NCBI GenBank assembly: GCA_018712425.1
Contig: DVHA01000288.1
Coordinates: 1 to 8,396 of the forward strand
Source of the DNA: Candidatus Faecivivens stercoravium
GTDB taxonomy: Bacteria; Bacillota; Clostridia; Oscillospirales; Ruminococcaceae
Direction of reading: 5' to 3'
DNA: 8,396 bases
The position numbers were made by a program, and so were the translations under genes. A model generated the notes under the pieces. That model did not search any database and was not told where the DNA came from. It was given only the letters and a program-made list of their open reading frames with translations. Below, piece after piece: positions 1-5,552 of this stretch; the stretch's first letter is position 1, and each line of letters begins with the position of its first letter.

Positions 1-1
1 C

Positions 2-148
2 CTCTCCCGGGAGACCAAAACCTATCTGGAAGCCGACCTGCGGCTGCGGGGGGCGCGCATTTTGTGGGGCGTCCTCTCGGGGTTTGCGCGGATGGTGGGA
101 CAGATGCTGAAAAATATGCTGCCGGAAAGGAACAGCCCGGCGAAATAA
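2..148 (+). CDS. C-terminal fragment of a probable DUF2953 (YtfI-like) protein
   Basis: An open frame enters from the left edge and stops at TAA 146-148, giving the last 48 residues of a protein whose start lies outside the window. The visible tail is basic and amphipathic, with a YLEADLRLRGARILWG stretch, a hydrophobic patch (GVLSGFARMVGQML) and a short polar end. The call is mainly from synteny: in many endospore formers a DUF2953 gene (B. subtilis ytfI) sits directly upstream of ytfJ/gerW, and the tail resembles the basic, aliphatic C-termini of that family. The gap to the next start is 21 nt, so the two genes are probably co-transcribed. DUF2953 has no established biochemical function. 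The frame is certain; the family assignment is moderate. Confidence 0.55.
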   Translation, partial: LSRETKTYLEADLRLRGARILWGVLSGFARMVGQMLKNMLPERNSPAK

Positions 149-169
149 CCGTTGAAAGGAAAGATGATC

Positions 170-571
170 ATGGCACAGCAGAACGAAAACGTCCAGAACC
201 TGATGGGGGTTACAATGGATAAGGTGCGGGATATGGCCGACCCCAAGGCGATAATCGGCGACCCGATCTACACCCCCGACGGGACGATGATTATCCCGGT
301 CAGCCGGGTGACCTACGGTTTTGCCTCCGGCGGCAGCGACCTGCCGACTAAGCAGCCGAAAGACAGCTTCGCCGGCGGCGGCGGGGCGGGGATCACGATG
401 GAGCCGGTGGCTTTCCTGGTCATCAAGGACGGCAACGTCCGGGTGATGCAGATCAACCCCCATGTCGGGACGGTGGACAAGCTGGTCGATACGGTGCCGG
501 ATGTCATTGATAAGGTGACCGGCATTGTCAAAGGGAACAAGGGGGCCGAAACGCCCCCCAGGGCGGAATGA
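170..571 (+). CDS. gerW: GerW/YtfJ family sporulation protein
   Basis: This 133-residue protein has the Spore_YtfJ (GerW) core. It shows an N-terminal helix with LMGVTMDKVRDM (11-22), GDPIYTPDGTMIIPVSRV (30-47), a GFASGG turn (50-55), a glycine run (69-74), and the strand pair AFLVIKDGNVRVMQI (81-95). The DGT-IIPVS motif is the family hallmark. In Bacillus the family is made in the forespore and affects spore germination or resistance; the mechanism is not known. Start choice: the frame is open from TTG 152, and ATG 164 and ATG 170 are also available. AAGGA at 156-160 is 9 nt from ATG 170, so that start is preferred. No signal peptide or membrane segment is visible. It follows the DUF2953 gene closely and is closed by a terminator 5 nt after the stop. 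It implies a spore-forming lineage, not necessarily a sporulating strain. Confidence 0.9.
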   Translation: MAQQNENVQNLMGVTMDKVRDMADPKAIIGDPIYTPDGTMIIPVSRVTYGFASGGSDLPTKQPKDSFAGGGGAGITMEPVAFLVIKDGNVRVMQINPHVGTVDKLVDTVPDVIDKVTGIVKGNKGAETPPRAE

Positions 572-576
572 TGCGG

Positions 577-606
577 AGACGGTGCTGAAAAGCGCCGTCT
601 TTTTTT
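577..606 (+). terminator. Intrinsic terminator after gerW
   Basis: A 10-bp stem (577-586 with 591-600, one G-T wobble) is capped by a GAAA tetraloop (587-590) and followed by a run of seven T ending at 606. It begins 5 nt after the gerW stop codon and separates gerW from the rluB promoter. Confidence 0.93.
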
Positions 607-657
607 GCCTCTACAGGCGGACGGCGGCGGAAAGAACCAAAAACTTTCCTCCCCACC

Positions 658-686
658 TTGACGAAAAGGGTCGGGTATTGTACAAT
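658..686 (+). promoter_or_regulatory. Sigma-A promoter for rluB
   Basis: TTGACG at 658-663 and TACAAT at 681-686 are separated by exactly 17 nt. Each hexamer is one base from the vegetative consensus. Transcription would start near 693, leaving a leader of about 67 nt before rluB. The site lies downstream of the gerW terminator, so rluB and the following gene form a separate unit. Confidence 0.85.
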
Positions 687-701
687 GGGCTTGTAAACAG
701 A

Positions 702-739
702 TTGCCGTGAGGCAAGCCGTGCCGCGGGGTGTCCGCGGC
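702..739 (+). promoter_or_regulatory. Two short hairpins in the rluB 5' leader
   Basis: TTGCC 702-706 pairs with GGCAA 711-715 around a GTGA loop. GCCGCGG 721-727 pairs perfectly with CCGCGGC 733-739 around GGTGT. Neither is followed by a T-tract, so they are not terminators. The second ends about 7 nt before the SD of rluB and may stabilise the mRNA or tune ribosome access. Function is inferred only. Confidence 0.4.
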
Positions 740-759
740 CTGTCAGAAAGGAATACAGA

Positions 760-1524
760 ATGGAAGTTCGTGTACAGAAAATCATCGCCGACGCGGGGGT
801 CTGCTCCCGCCGCAAAGCCGAGGAATTGATCGTCGAAGGGAAGGTCAAGGTCAACGGCCATCCCGCCACCATCGGCCAGAAAGCCGACCCCTACCGCGAC
901 CACATCACCGTCGGCGGGGAAAAGATCCCGTCCCCCGGCGAACAGCGGAGCGTCTACCTGATGCTCTATAAACCCCGGGGCTATCTGACCGCCATGAGCG
1001 ACGACCGGGGCCGGAAGTGCGTCTCCGAGCTGGTGGCCGACGTCCCCGAGCGGGTCTACCCGGTGGGGCGGCTGGACCTCAACTCTGAGGGGCTGCTCAT
1101 CATGACCAACAACGGCGAGTTCGCTAACCTCATCACCCACCCCTCCCACGAGATCCCCAAGTGCTACCGGGTCACCGTCCGGGACCGGGTGACCGAGGAG
1201 CAGCAGATTGCCCTTGCCACCGGCGTCGAGATCGACGGCCGCAAGACCGCCCCGGCTGAGGTCAAGGTGGTCACCGAGGAAGAGGGCCGCACCGTCATGC
1301 TGATCACCATCATCGAGGGCCGCAACCGCGAAATCCGCAGGATGTGCGAAGCGGTGGGCCTGGAGGTATCGCGGCTGAAGCGGATCTCGATCGGCACCTT
1401 AAAGCTCGGGATGCTCCAGCCGGGCAAGTACCGGGAGCTGACCGACGAAGAGGTCGGGATGCTGGTCACCGCCGCCCGCAACAACGCCGCCAAGGTGGTC
1501 GGGCGTCCCCGGCGCCGCCGCTAA
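760..1524 (+). CDS. rluB: 23S rRNA pseudouridine synthase, RsuA/RluB family
   Basis: This 254-residue protein isomerises a specific uridine in rRNA to pseudouridine; family members act on the peptidyl-transferase region of 23S rRNA (RluB) or on 16S rRNA (RsuA). An S4 RNA-binding domain (about 2-48, QKIIADAGVCSRRKAEELI) precedes the synthase domain. The domain carries YKPRGYLTAMSD (70-81) and the catalytic motif GRLDLNSEGLLIMTNNG (103-119), with D106 the expected nucleophile. The conserved EGRNREIRRM (186-195) and the LKRISIGTLKLG segment follow. Length is normal for the family, and the tail is very basic (GRPRRRR). SD-like AAAGGA ends about 8 nt before ATG 760. A promoter and leader lie upstream, and a small gene follows 15 nt downstream. 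The gerW-rluB neighbourhood is usual in Clostridia. RluB is preferred over RsuA because of that context and the Gram-positive YpuL-like architecture; exact target site is not provable here. Confidence 0.92.
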   Translation: MEVRVQKIIADAGVCSRRKAEELIVEGKVKVNGHPATIGQKADPYRDHITVGGEKIPSPGEQRSVYLMLYKPRGYLTAMSDDRGRKCVSELVADVPERVYPVGRLDLNSEGLLIMTNNGEFANLITHPSHEIPKCYRVTVRDRVTEEQQIALATGVEIDGRKTAPAEVKVVTEEEGRTVMLITIIEGRNREIRRMCEAVGLEVSRLKRISIGTLKLGMLQPGKYRELTDEEVGMLVTAARNNAAKVVGRPRRRR

Positions 1525-1539
1525 GGGGGAGGGGAAGGT

Positions 1540-1902
1540 ATGCTGTTTATGCGCCCCTTCCGGGAGGGGGATTCTTTCCCGGAAATCAATCCCGACCCGA
1601 AAAACGGCCTTTACTTTATCGCCCTGGACGGGGAGAAACTCATCGGGTTCGGCCGCTGGAAGATGACCCTGGACGGCATCCGGATTGAGGAGATCGAGGA
1701 CGGCGGCGACCCGGAGGTATTTGACGGCCTCCTCCGGGGGATTTTAAACATGGCGATGGAGCAGGGGATCGACCGGGCCGCTTTTTCCGGCAAAATCCGC
1801 CCCGACCGCCTCGCCACCAGCATGGTCCCGGTGGATAAGGAAAACGGCCTAAAATCCATTTCCTATTTTCTGGAAAATTATAAAAAGTGCAAAATGTTCT
1901 AA
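1540..1902 (+). CDS. Small orphan protein, GNAT-like, downstream of rluB
   Basis: This 120-residue protein is not confidently recognised. It starts 15 nt after the rluB stop with a strong GGGGAAGG SD, so it is almost certainly translated from the rluB transcript. The order of elements, an acidic N-terminus (MLFMRPFREGD), YFIALDGEKLIGFGRWKM (26-43), IRIEEIEDGGD, and a helix GLLRGILNMAMEQGIDRAAF, resembles the central strands and helix of a shortened acetyltransferase (GNAT) fold. A clear acetyl-CoA-binding Q/RxxGxG/A loop is not visible. The tail ISYFLENYKKCKMF is lysine- and aromatic-rich, with one Cys near the end. No signal peptide or membrane segment is seen. It may be a degenerate acyltransferase or a small adaptor. 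The gene itself is likely real; the fold guess is weak. No terminator separates it from the next promoter. Confidence 0.75.
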   Translation: MLFMRPFREGDSFPEINPDPKNGLYFIALDGEKLIGFGRWKMTLDGIRIEEIEDGGDPEVFDGLLRGILNMAMEQGIDRAAFSGKIRPDRLATSMVPVDKENGLKSISYFLENYKKCKMF

Positions 1903-1908
1903 AAACGC

Positions 1909-1937
1909 TTGTGCTTTATTTCACGAAGGTGTATAAT
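1909..1937 (+). promoter_or_regulatory. Promoter of the biotin carboxyltransferase operon
   Basis: A perfect -10 box TATAAT (1932-1937) lies 17 nt downstream of TTGTGC (1909-1914), a weak -35 matching the consensus in its first three bases. Predicted initiation is near 1944, giving a leader of about 155 nt before the first operon gene. The site begins 6 nt after the stop of the upstream gene. Confidence 0.78.
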
Positions 1938-1943
1938 ATAAAC

Positions 1944-2100
1944 TGGTGGAAAAAGGGTTTATCTATCCACTTTGCGTCAGACTCAATCGAAACCGGCGAC
2001 GGTTTCGGTGAAAACTTTCCGCCGGGAGGCGGGGCAGCCCCATTAAAGGGGGTTTTTCCTGTTTTTCCGGCGGAGGATACCATAGAATGGGGGCAATATA
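1944..2100 (+). promoter_or_regulatory. Structured leader RNA, candidate cis-regulatory element
   Basis: In order along the leader: GTGGA 1946-1950 can pair with TCCAC 1966-1970. Next is a strong hairpin of 10 bp (1986-1995 with 2000-2009, one G-T) capped by the GNRA loop GCGA. A second hairpin, CCGCC 2019-2023 with GGCGG 2028-2032, is capped by the GNRA loop GGGA. A terminator-like hairpin follows, AGCCCC 2036-2041 with GGGGTT 2049-2054, leading into two T5 runs (2053-2057 and 2062-2066). TCCGCCGG 2018-2025 is also perfectly complementary to CCGGCGGA 2067-2074. That helix would break the second hairpin and cover the 5' part of the SD GGAGGA (2072-2077). This competition suggests a riboswitch-like or attenuator element. 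I could not match it to a known class. The pairings are read directly; the regulatory role is inferred. Confidence 0.6.
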
Positions 2101-2101
2101 A
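2087..2101 (+). other. Possible four-codon leader ORF coupled to the carboxyltransferase gene
   Basis: ATG GGG GCA ATA TAA encodes M-G-A-I. Its stop overlaps the next start as TAATG (2099-2103). The best SD in the region, GGAGGA 2072-2077, sits 9 nt from this ATG but 23 nt from the real gene start at 2101, which has only a GGGGG run (2089-2093) at 7 nt. This arrangement would allow translational coupling. It may be chance, since the ORF is very short. Confidence 0.35.
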
Positions 2102-3447
2102 TGAATTTACAAGCCAAGCTGGCTAAGCTGGAGGAAATGAAGTCCGCGTGCAAAACGGCTTCGCCCGCGAGAGAGAGGATTACCGCTCTGTTCGATGAAG
2201 GCACCTTCACCGAGCTGGACGGCTTTGTCGCCTGCGGCGATAAGGGCGTCGGCGTCATCACCGGTTACGGCAGCATCGACGGCAGCATCGTCTATGCCTT
2301 CTCCCAGGACGTCAGTACCTGCGGCGGCGCGGTTTCGAGAGCCCATGCCGAAAAGATTGCGAAGGTCTACGAGATGGCCGTCAAAAACGGCGCGCCGGTC
2401 GTCGGGATTTACGATTCCAACGGCGCGAAGGTCTCCGAAGGCCAGGAAGTCCTCGCTTCCTACCAGAAGATTCTCTCGATGAGCCAGAACCTGTCGGGCG
2501 TCGTCCCGCAGATCGCCGTCATTGCCGGCAGCTGCGTCGGCGTGAACGCGATGATGGCCGCCACCGCCGACATTTCGGTCATGGCCGAGGGCGCGTCCCT
2601 TTACCTCGTCAACGACGGCAGCGATACCTCCGCCAAGGCGCAGGCCGAAGCGGGCGTCGTCTCGATGGTCGCTTCCGACCCGATGGATGCCGTTAAAAAG
2701 GCGAAAGAGGTCCTCTCTGTCCTGCCGCTCAACAACCTCGAACTGGCCCCGATCAGCGAAGGCGCTGCTTCCGCTCCTGCCAGCATCGATGAAAAGACCG
2801 CTTCGGAAGAGCTTGCAAAAGCTGTATGCGACGCCGAGTCCGTGATTGAACTCAAAGCAGACTATGCAAAACATGTATATACCGCCCTTGCCTCGATTGG
2901 CGGCAGCACCGTCGGTGTTGTCTCTGTCAAAGGCAAGCTGTGCGACGGATGCTCTGCAAAGGCTGCTTCCTTCGTGCGCTTCTGCGACAGCTTCAACCTT
3001 CCGGTCGTCACCTTCGTCGATACCGACGGGTATAAAGAAGGCACCACCCCCGCTGCGGCCGCGAACCTCGCTTCGGTCTACGCCGAGGCAACCTGTGCCA
3101 AAATCACCGTCTACACCGGCGCTGCGATCGGCGCTTCCGCGATGGCCTTCGGCGCCGCCGATGTCCGCCTTGCCTGGCCGACTGCCGTGATCTCCGCGCT
3201 GGCGCCCGCCACCGCCGTCGAGTTCTTCTGGCATGACCGCCTCAAAGGCGCGGAAGACACCGCGGGGGCCCGCGCCGCCCTCGAAGAGGAATACGCCGAC
3301 ACCGAGGCCAGCGCCTTCAGCGCCGCTACCGCCGGCATGGTCGACGATGTGGTCGCGCCCGACGAGACCCGCGCCTCCCTCATCATGGCCCTCGACGCCC
3401 TCGCTTCCAAGCGGGTCCAGCGGCTGGCCAAGAAACATTCCTGCTAA
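2101..3447 (+). CDS. CoA carboxyltransferase subunit, MmdA/PccB (transcarboxylase 12S)-like, divergent
   Basis: This 448-residue protein has a duplicated crotonase-fold carboxyltransferase layout and would move a carboxyl group between carboxybiotin and an acyl-CoA. The N-terminal half carries CGGAVSRAHAEKI (74-86), GAPVVGIYDSNGAKVSEG (97-114) and SGVVPQIAVIAGSCVG (132-147). The C-terminal half carries LPVVTFVDTDGYKEG (300-314), YAEATCAKITVYTG (327-340) and AWPTAVISA (358-366). These align in order with PccB/MmdA motifs, but several are altered: DSNGA for DSGGA, and TGAAIGASA where the family usually has RKAYGGAY. The protein is also shorter than the usual 510 or so residues. It opens the operon, with the biotin carrier gene 48 nt downstream. 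No in-frame start exists just upstream because TAG 2083-2085 closes the frame. The acyl-CoA substrate (propionyl/methylmalonyl or acetyl/malonyl) cannot be told from sequence. Confidence 0.85.
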   Translation: MNLQAKLAKLEEMKSACKTASPARERITALFDEGTFTELDGFVACGDKGVGVITGYGSIDGSIVYAFSQDVSTCGGAVSRAHAEKIAKVYEMAVKNGAPVVGIYDSNGAKVSEGQEVLASYQKILSMSQNLSGVVPQIAVIAGSCVGVNAMMAATADISVMAEGASLYLVNDGSDTSAKAQAEAGVVSMVASDPMDAVKKAKEVLSVLPLNNLELAPISEGAASAPASIDEKTASEELAKAVCDAESVIELKADYAKHVYTALASIGGSTVGVVSVKGKLCDGCSAKAASFVRFCDSFNLPVVTFVDTDGYKEGTTPAAAANLASVYAEATCAKITVYTGAAIGASAMAFGAADVRLAWPTAVISALAPATAVEFFWHDRLKGAEDTAGARAALEEEYADTEASAFSAATAGMVDDVVAPDETRASLIMALDALASKRVQRLAKKHSC

Positions 3448-3495
3448 ACGATCCTGTAAAACTGCCGTCAGAAACGGAAAGGAAGGTCCAAACAA

Positions 3496-3894
3496 ATGAG
3501 AAGATTCAACATCACCGTCAATGGTAAAGTATACGATGTCGCCGTTGAAGAGGTTGCCGCCGGCGCCGCTCCTGCCGCTGCTGCCCCTGTAGCCGCCGCG
3601 CCCGCTGCTCCCGCCCCTGCCGCAGCCCCGGCTCCCGCCGCCGCGCCTGCCGCTCCCGCTGAGCCCCAGGCCCCTGTCGAGGGCACCGATGTTGTCGCGC
3701 CGATGCCCGGCACCATCATGGAAATCAATTGCGCCGTCGGCGACAAGGTCACCCGCGGCCAGGCAGTCCTCGTCCTGGAAGCGATGAAGATGAACAACGA
3801 CATCGTCGCTCCCTGCGACGGCACGATCCTCCAGATCATCGCGCAGAAGGGCGACTCGGTCAACTCGGGCGACGTCCTGGCCGTGATCGGCTGA
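3496..3894 (+). CDS. Biotin carrier protein (MmdC/transcarboxylase 1.3S-like)
   Basis: This 132-residue protein carries covalent biotin between carboxyltransferase active sites. The N-terminus RRFNITVNGKVYDVAVEE (2-19) matches the opening of MmdC, GcdC and transcarboxylase 1.3S carriers. A flexible Ala-Pro linker spans about 21-60. The biotinyl domain (about 66-132) contains APMPGTI (68-74) and EAMKM (95-99), with K98 as the biotinylated lysine. The domain ends AVIG at the usual distance. SD GGAAGG 3481-3486 lies 9 nt before ATG 3496. It lies between two carboxyltransferase genes of different substrate class, neither of which has a biotin domain of its own, so it most likely serves both. It is a free carrier, not fused to a biotin carboxylase. 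The GC-rich linker codons are typical of this family and not a sign of transfer. The family is certain; the specific complex is inferred. Confidence 0.95.
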   Translation: MRRFNITVNGKVYDVAVEEVAAGAAPAAAAPVAAAPAAPAPAAAPAPAAAPAAPAEPQAPVEGTDVVAPMPGTIMEINCAVGDKVTRGQAVLVLEAMKMNNDIVAPCDGTILQIIAQKGDSVNSGDVLAVIG

Positions 3895-3905
3895 TTTTTG
3901 CCGGA

Positions 3906-3934
3906 GGGGGCGGGGAGCGGCCCTTCCCGCCCTT
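3906..3934 (+). other. Hairpin between the biotin carrier and 5S-like genes
   Basis: Positions 3906-3917 pair with 3923-3934 over 12 continuous bp (three G-T wobbles) around a 5-nt loop. No T-tract follows, so it should not act as an efficient terminator. It is suitably placed to protect or process the mRNA end and so raise the level of the short upstream carrier relative to the downstream subunit. That role is inferred. Confidence 0.5.
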
Positions 3935-3971
3935 CCTAGGAATTTAAGTATAACAGGGAGGACACATTAAG

Positions 3972-5375
3972 ATGGCCAAAAAACCGATTAAGATTACCGA
4001 AACCGTCCTTCGCGATGCCCACCAGAGCCTGCTGGCGACCCGTATGCCGCTGTCGGACATGCTGCCGATCCTGGGCAAGATGGATAAGGTCGGTTATTAT
4101 TCCGCTGAAGTCTGGGGCGGCGCGACCTTCGACGCCTGCATCCGCTTCCTGAACGAAGACCCCTGGGAGCGCCTGCGGGTGATCCGCAAAGAGATGCCCA
4201 ACACCAAGCTGCAGATGCTCTTCCGCGGCCAGAATATGCTGGGCTACCGCCCCTATGCTGACGACGTCGTCGAGTATTTTGTCCAGAAGTCGATTGCCAA
4301 CGGCATCGACATCATCCGCATCTTCGACGCGCTCAACGACATCCGCAACCTCGAGACCGCCGTCAAAGCGGCCAACAAGGAAGGCGGCCACGCCCAGATC
4401 GCGATTTCCTTCACCCTCGGCGAGACCTTCACCACCGAGTACTATGTCAACTACGCCAAACAGATTGAGTCGATCGGCGCCCAGTCGATCTGCCTCAAGG
4501 ATATGGCGGCCCTCCTGACCCCTTACCACACCTACGAGCTGGTTAAGGCGATCAAGGAAGCGGTCAAGATCCCGGTCGACATCCACACCCACTACACCTC
4601 CGGCCTTGCGTCGATGTGCCTGCTCAAGGGCATCGAAGCGGGCGCCGATATCGTCGACACCGCGATGAGCCCGCTGGCGCTGGGCACCTCCCACGCCCCG
4701 ACCGAGTCGATCGTCGCCGCCCTCCAGGGCACCGATTACGACACCGGCCTCGACCTCAAGCTGCTGACCGAGATCCGCTCTTACTTCATGACCCTGCGCA
4801 AGAAGTATATCGACGAAGGGCTGATTGACCCCGCAATGCTGGCAACCGACGCCAACGCCCTGATCTACCAGGTCCCCGGCGGCATGCTCTCCAACCTCCT
4901 TTCCCAGCTCAAACAGGCTGGCAAGGAGGACAAGTTCCAGGAAGTGCTGGAAGAAGTCCCGCGGGTCCGCCGCGACGCCGGTATGCCCCCGCTGGTCACC
5001 CCGACCTCCCAGATTGTCGGCACCCAGGCGGTCTTCAACGTCATCACCGGCGAGCGGTATAAGATGTGCACCGCCGAGTTCAAGGATATGGTCCGCGGCG
5101 CCTACGGCAAGACCCCGGTCCCGGTCGACCCTGCTTTCCAGAAGAAGGTCTGCGGCGACGCCGAGATCATCACCTGCCGGTTTGCCGACACCCTCGCGCC
5201 CGAGCTGGATTCCCTCCGCAAGGAATGCGCCGAGTGGATGGAGCAGGAAGAGGATGTCCTGACCTACGCGATGTTCCCGAAGGTTGCGCCTAAGTTCTTT
5301 GAGGCCCGCCGCAATGCCAAGTACGGCATCGACGGTGAAAGAGCCGATCAGAAAAATGGCGTCCATCCGGTCTAA
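3972..5375 (+). CDS. Biotin-less oxaloacetate/pyruvate carboxyltransferase (OadA/PycB/transcarboxylase 5S-like)
   Basis: This 467-residue protein has the DRE-TIM barrel plus PYC_OADA C-terminal domain that moves a carboxyl group between carboxybiotin and pyruvate/oxaloacetate. The opening ITETVLRDAHQSLLATRM (8-25) holds the metal-site aspartate D15. AEVWGGATFDAC (45-56) is highly conserved, and RGQNMLGYRPYADDVV (85-100) follows. The expected carbamylated lysine is K176 in SICLKDMAALLTP, and the metal-binding pair is H205/H207 in VDIHTHYTSG. The C-terminal part ends with AMFPKVAPKFFEAR and a short polar tail. There is no C-terminal biotinyl domain, unlike full-length OadA (about 590 residues), so it depends on the separate carrier encoded just upstream. 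SD GGGAGGA (3956-3962) is 9 nt from ATG 3972. A strong terminator follows. In GenBank-style naming this would be oxaloacetate decarboxylase subunit alpha. Context argues equally for a transcarboxylase 5S subunit. Confidence 0.93.
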   Translation: MAKKPIKITETVLRDAHQSLLATRMPLSDMLPILGKMDKVGYYSAEVWGGATFDACIRFLNEDPWERLRVIRKEMPNTKLQMLFRGQNMLGYRPYADDVVEYFVQKSIANGIDIIRIFDALNDIRNLETAVKAANKEGGHAQIAISFTLGETFTTEYYVNYAKQIESIGAQSICLKDMAALLTPYHTYELVKAIKEAVKIPVDIHTHYTSGLASMCLLKGIEAGADIVDTAMSPLALGTSHAPTESIVAALQGTDYDTGLDLKLLTEIRSYFMTLRKKYIDEGLIDPAMLATDANALIYQVPGGMLSNLLSQLKQAGKEDKFQEVLEEVPRVRRDAGMPPLVTPTSQIVGTQAVFNVITGERYKMCTAEFKDMVRGAYGKTPVPVDPAFQKKVCGDAEIITCRFADTLAPELDSLRKECAEWMEQEEDVLTYAMFPKVAPKFFEARRNAKYGIDGERADQKNGVHPV

Positions 5376-5387
5376 GCTCTGAATATG

Positions 5388-5427
5388 AAACAGCTGCTGT
5401 CGGGCATTTCCCGACGGCAGCTGTTTT
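5388..5427 (+). terminator. Intrinsic terminator of the carboxyltransferase operon
   Basis: A 17-bp stem (5388-5404 with 5410-5426, one G-T wobble) has a 5-nt loop, and the stem's 3' end runs into TTTT (5424-5427). It starts 12 nt after the stop of the last operon gene and closes the operon before yitT. Confidence 0.9.
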
Positions 5428-5454
5428 GCGTTTCAGGCAAAAATGCAATATGTT
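5426..5454 (+). promoter_or_regulatory. Weak candidate promoter for yitT
   Basis: TTGCGT 5426-5431 and TATGTT 5449-5454 are 17 nt apart, matching the consensus at 3 and 4 of 6 positions. The -35 overlaps the tail of the preceding terminator. A promoter is expected between that terminator and yitT, but this is only the best of several poor candidates in the AT-rich stretch 5426-5480. Confidence 0.3.
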
Positions 5455-5480
5455 TTTCGAAATCATGCAAAAAATAAAGA

Positions 5481-5540
5481 CAGATGCCCGTCTGAACCGG
5501 CAGGGCCGCTGTCGGATGAAAGGAAGCCCGGAGGGGGCTT
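5481..5540 (+). promoter_or_regulatory. Three tandem hairpins in the yitT leader
   Basis: CAGA 5481-5484 can pair with TCTG 5491-5494. CCGGCAG 5497-5503 pairs with CTGTCGG 5509-5515 (one G-T). AAGCCC 5524-5529 pairs perfectly with GGGCTT 5535-5540 and presents GGAGG in its loop. The last stem abuts the SD GGAG (5541-5544), which is 8 nt from the yitT ATG. The loop copy of GGAGG is 18 nt from the start, too far for direct use. A role in translation control is possible but unproven. Confidence 0.4.
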
Positions 5541-5552
5541 GGAGTTGTCATC

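Noticed and set aside
1986..2041. Cobalamin riboswitch, suggested by GGTGAAAA followed by CCGCC
   Set aside because: The conserved GCCACTGT box and the usual element length are absent. The resemblance is limited to a few bases.
2019..2057. Terminator-like hairpin read simply as the end of the rluB transcript
   Set aside because: Not fully excluded, but it lies about 135 nt beyond the stop and downstream of a strong promoter, so a role in the operon leader fits better.
2107..3495. 462-codon open frame antisense to the CoA carboxyltransferase gene
   Set aside because: It mirrors a well-supported gene, has no SD, and its composition (Gly, Asp and Arg rich) is the usual by-product of GC-rich codon third positions.
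3540..3680. Ala/Pro-rich low-complexity stretch as a repeat or sequencing artefact
   Set aside because: It is the normal flexible linker of free biotin carriers, and the frame is intact on both sides.
3936..5366. 476-codon open frame antisense to the OadA/5S-like gene
   Set aside because: The sense strand encodes a full conserved TIM-barrel enzyme with catalytic residues; the antisense product matches no family I know.
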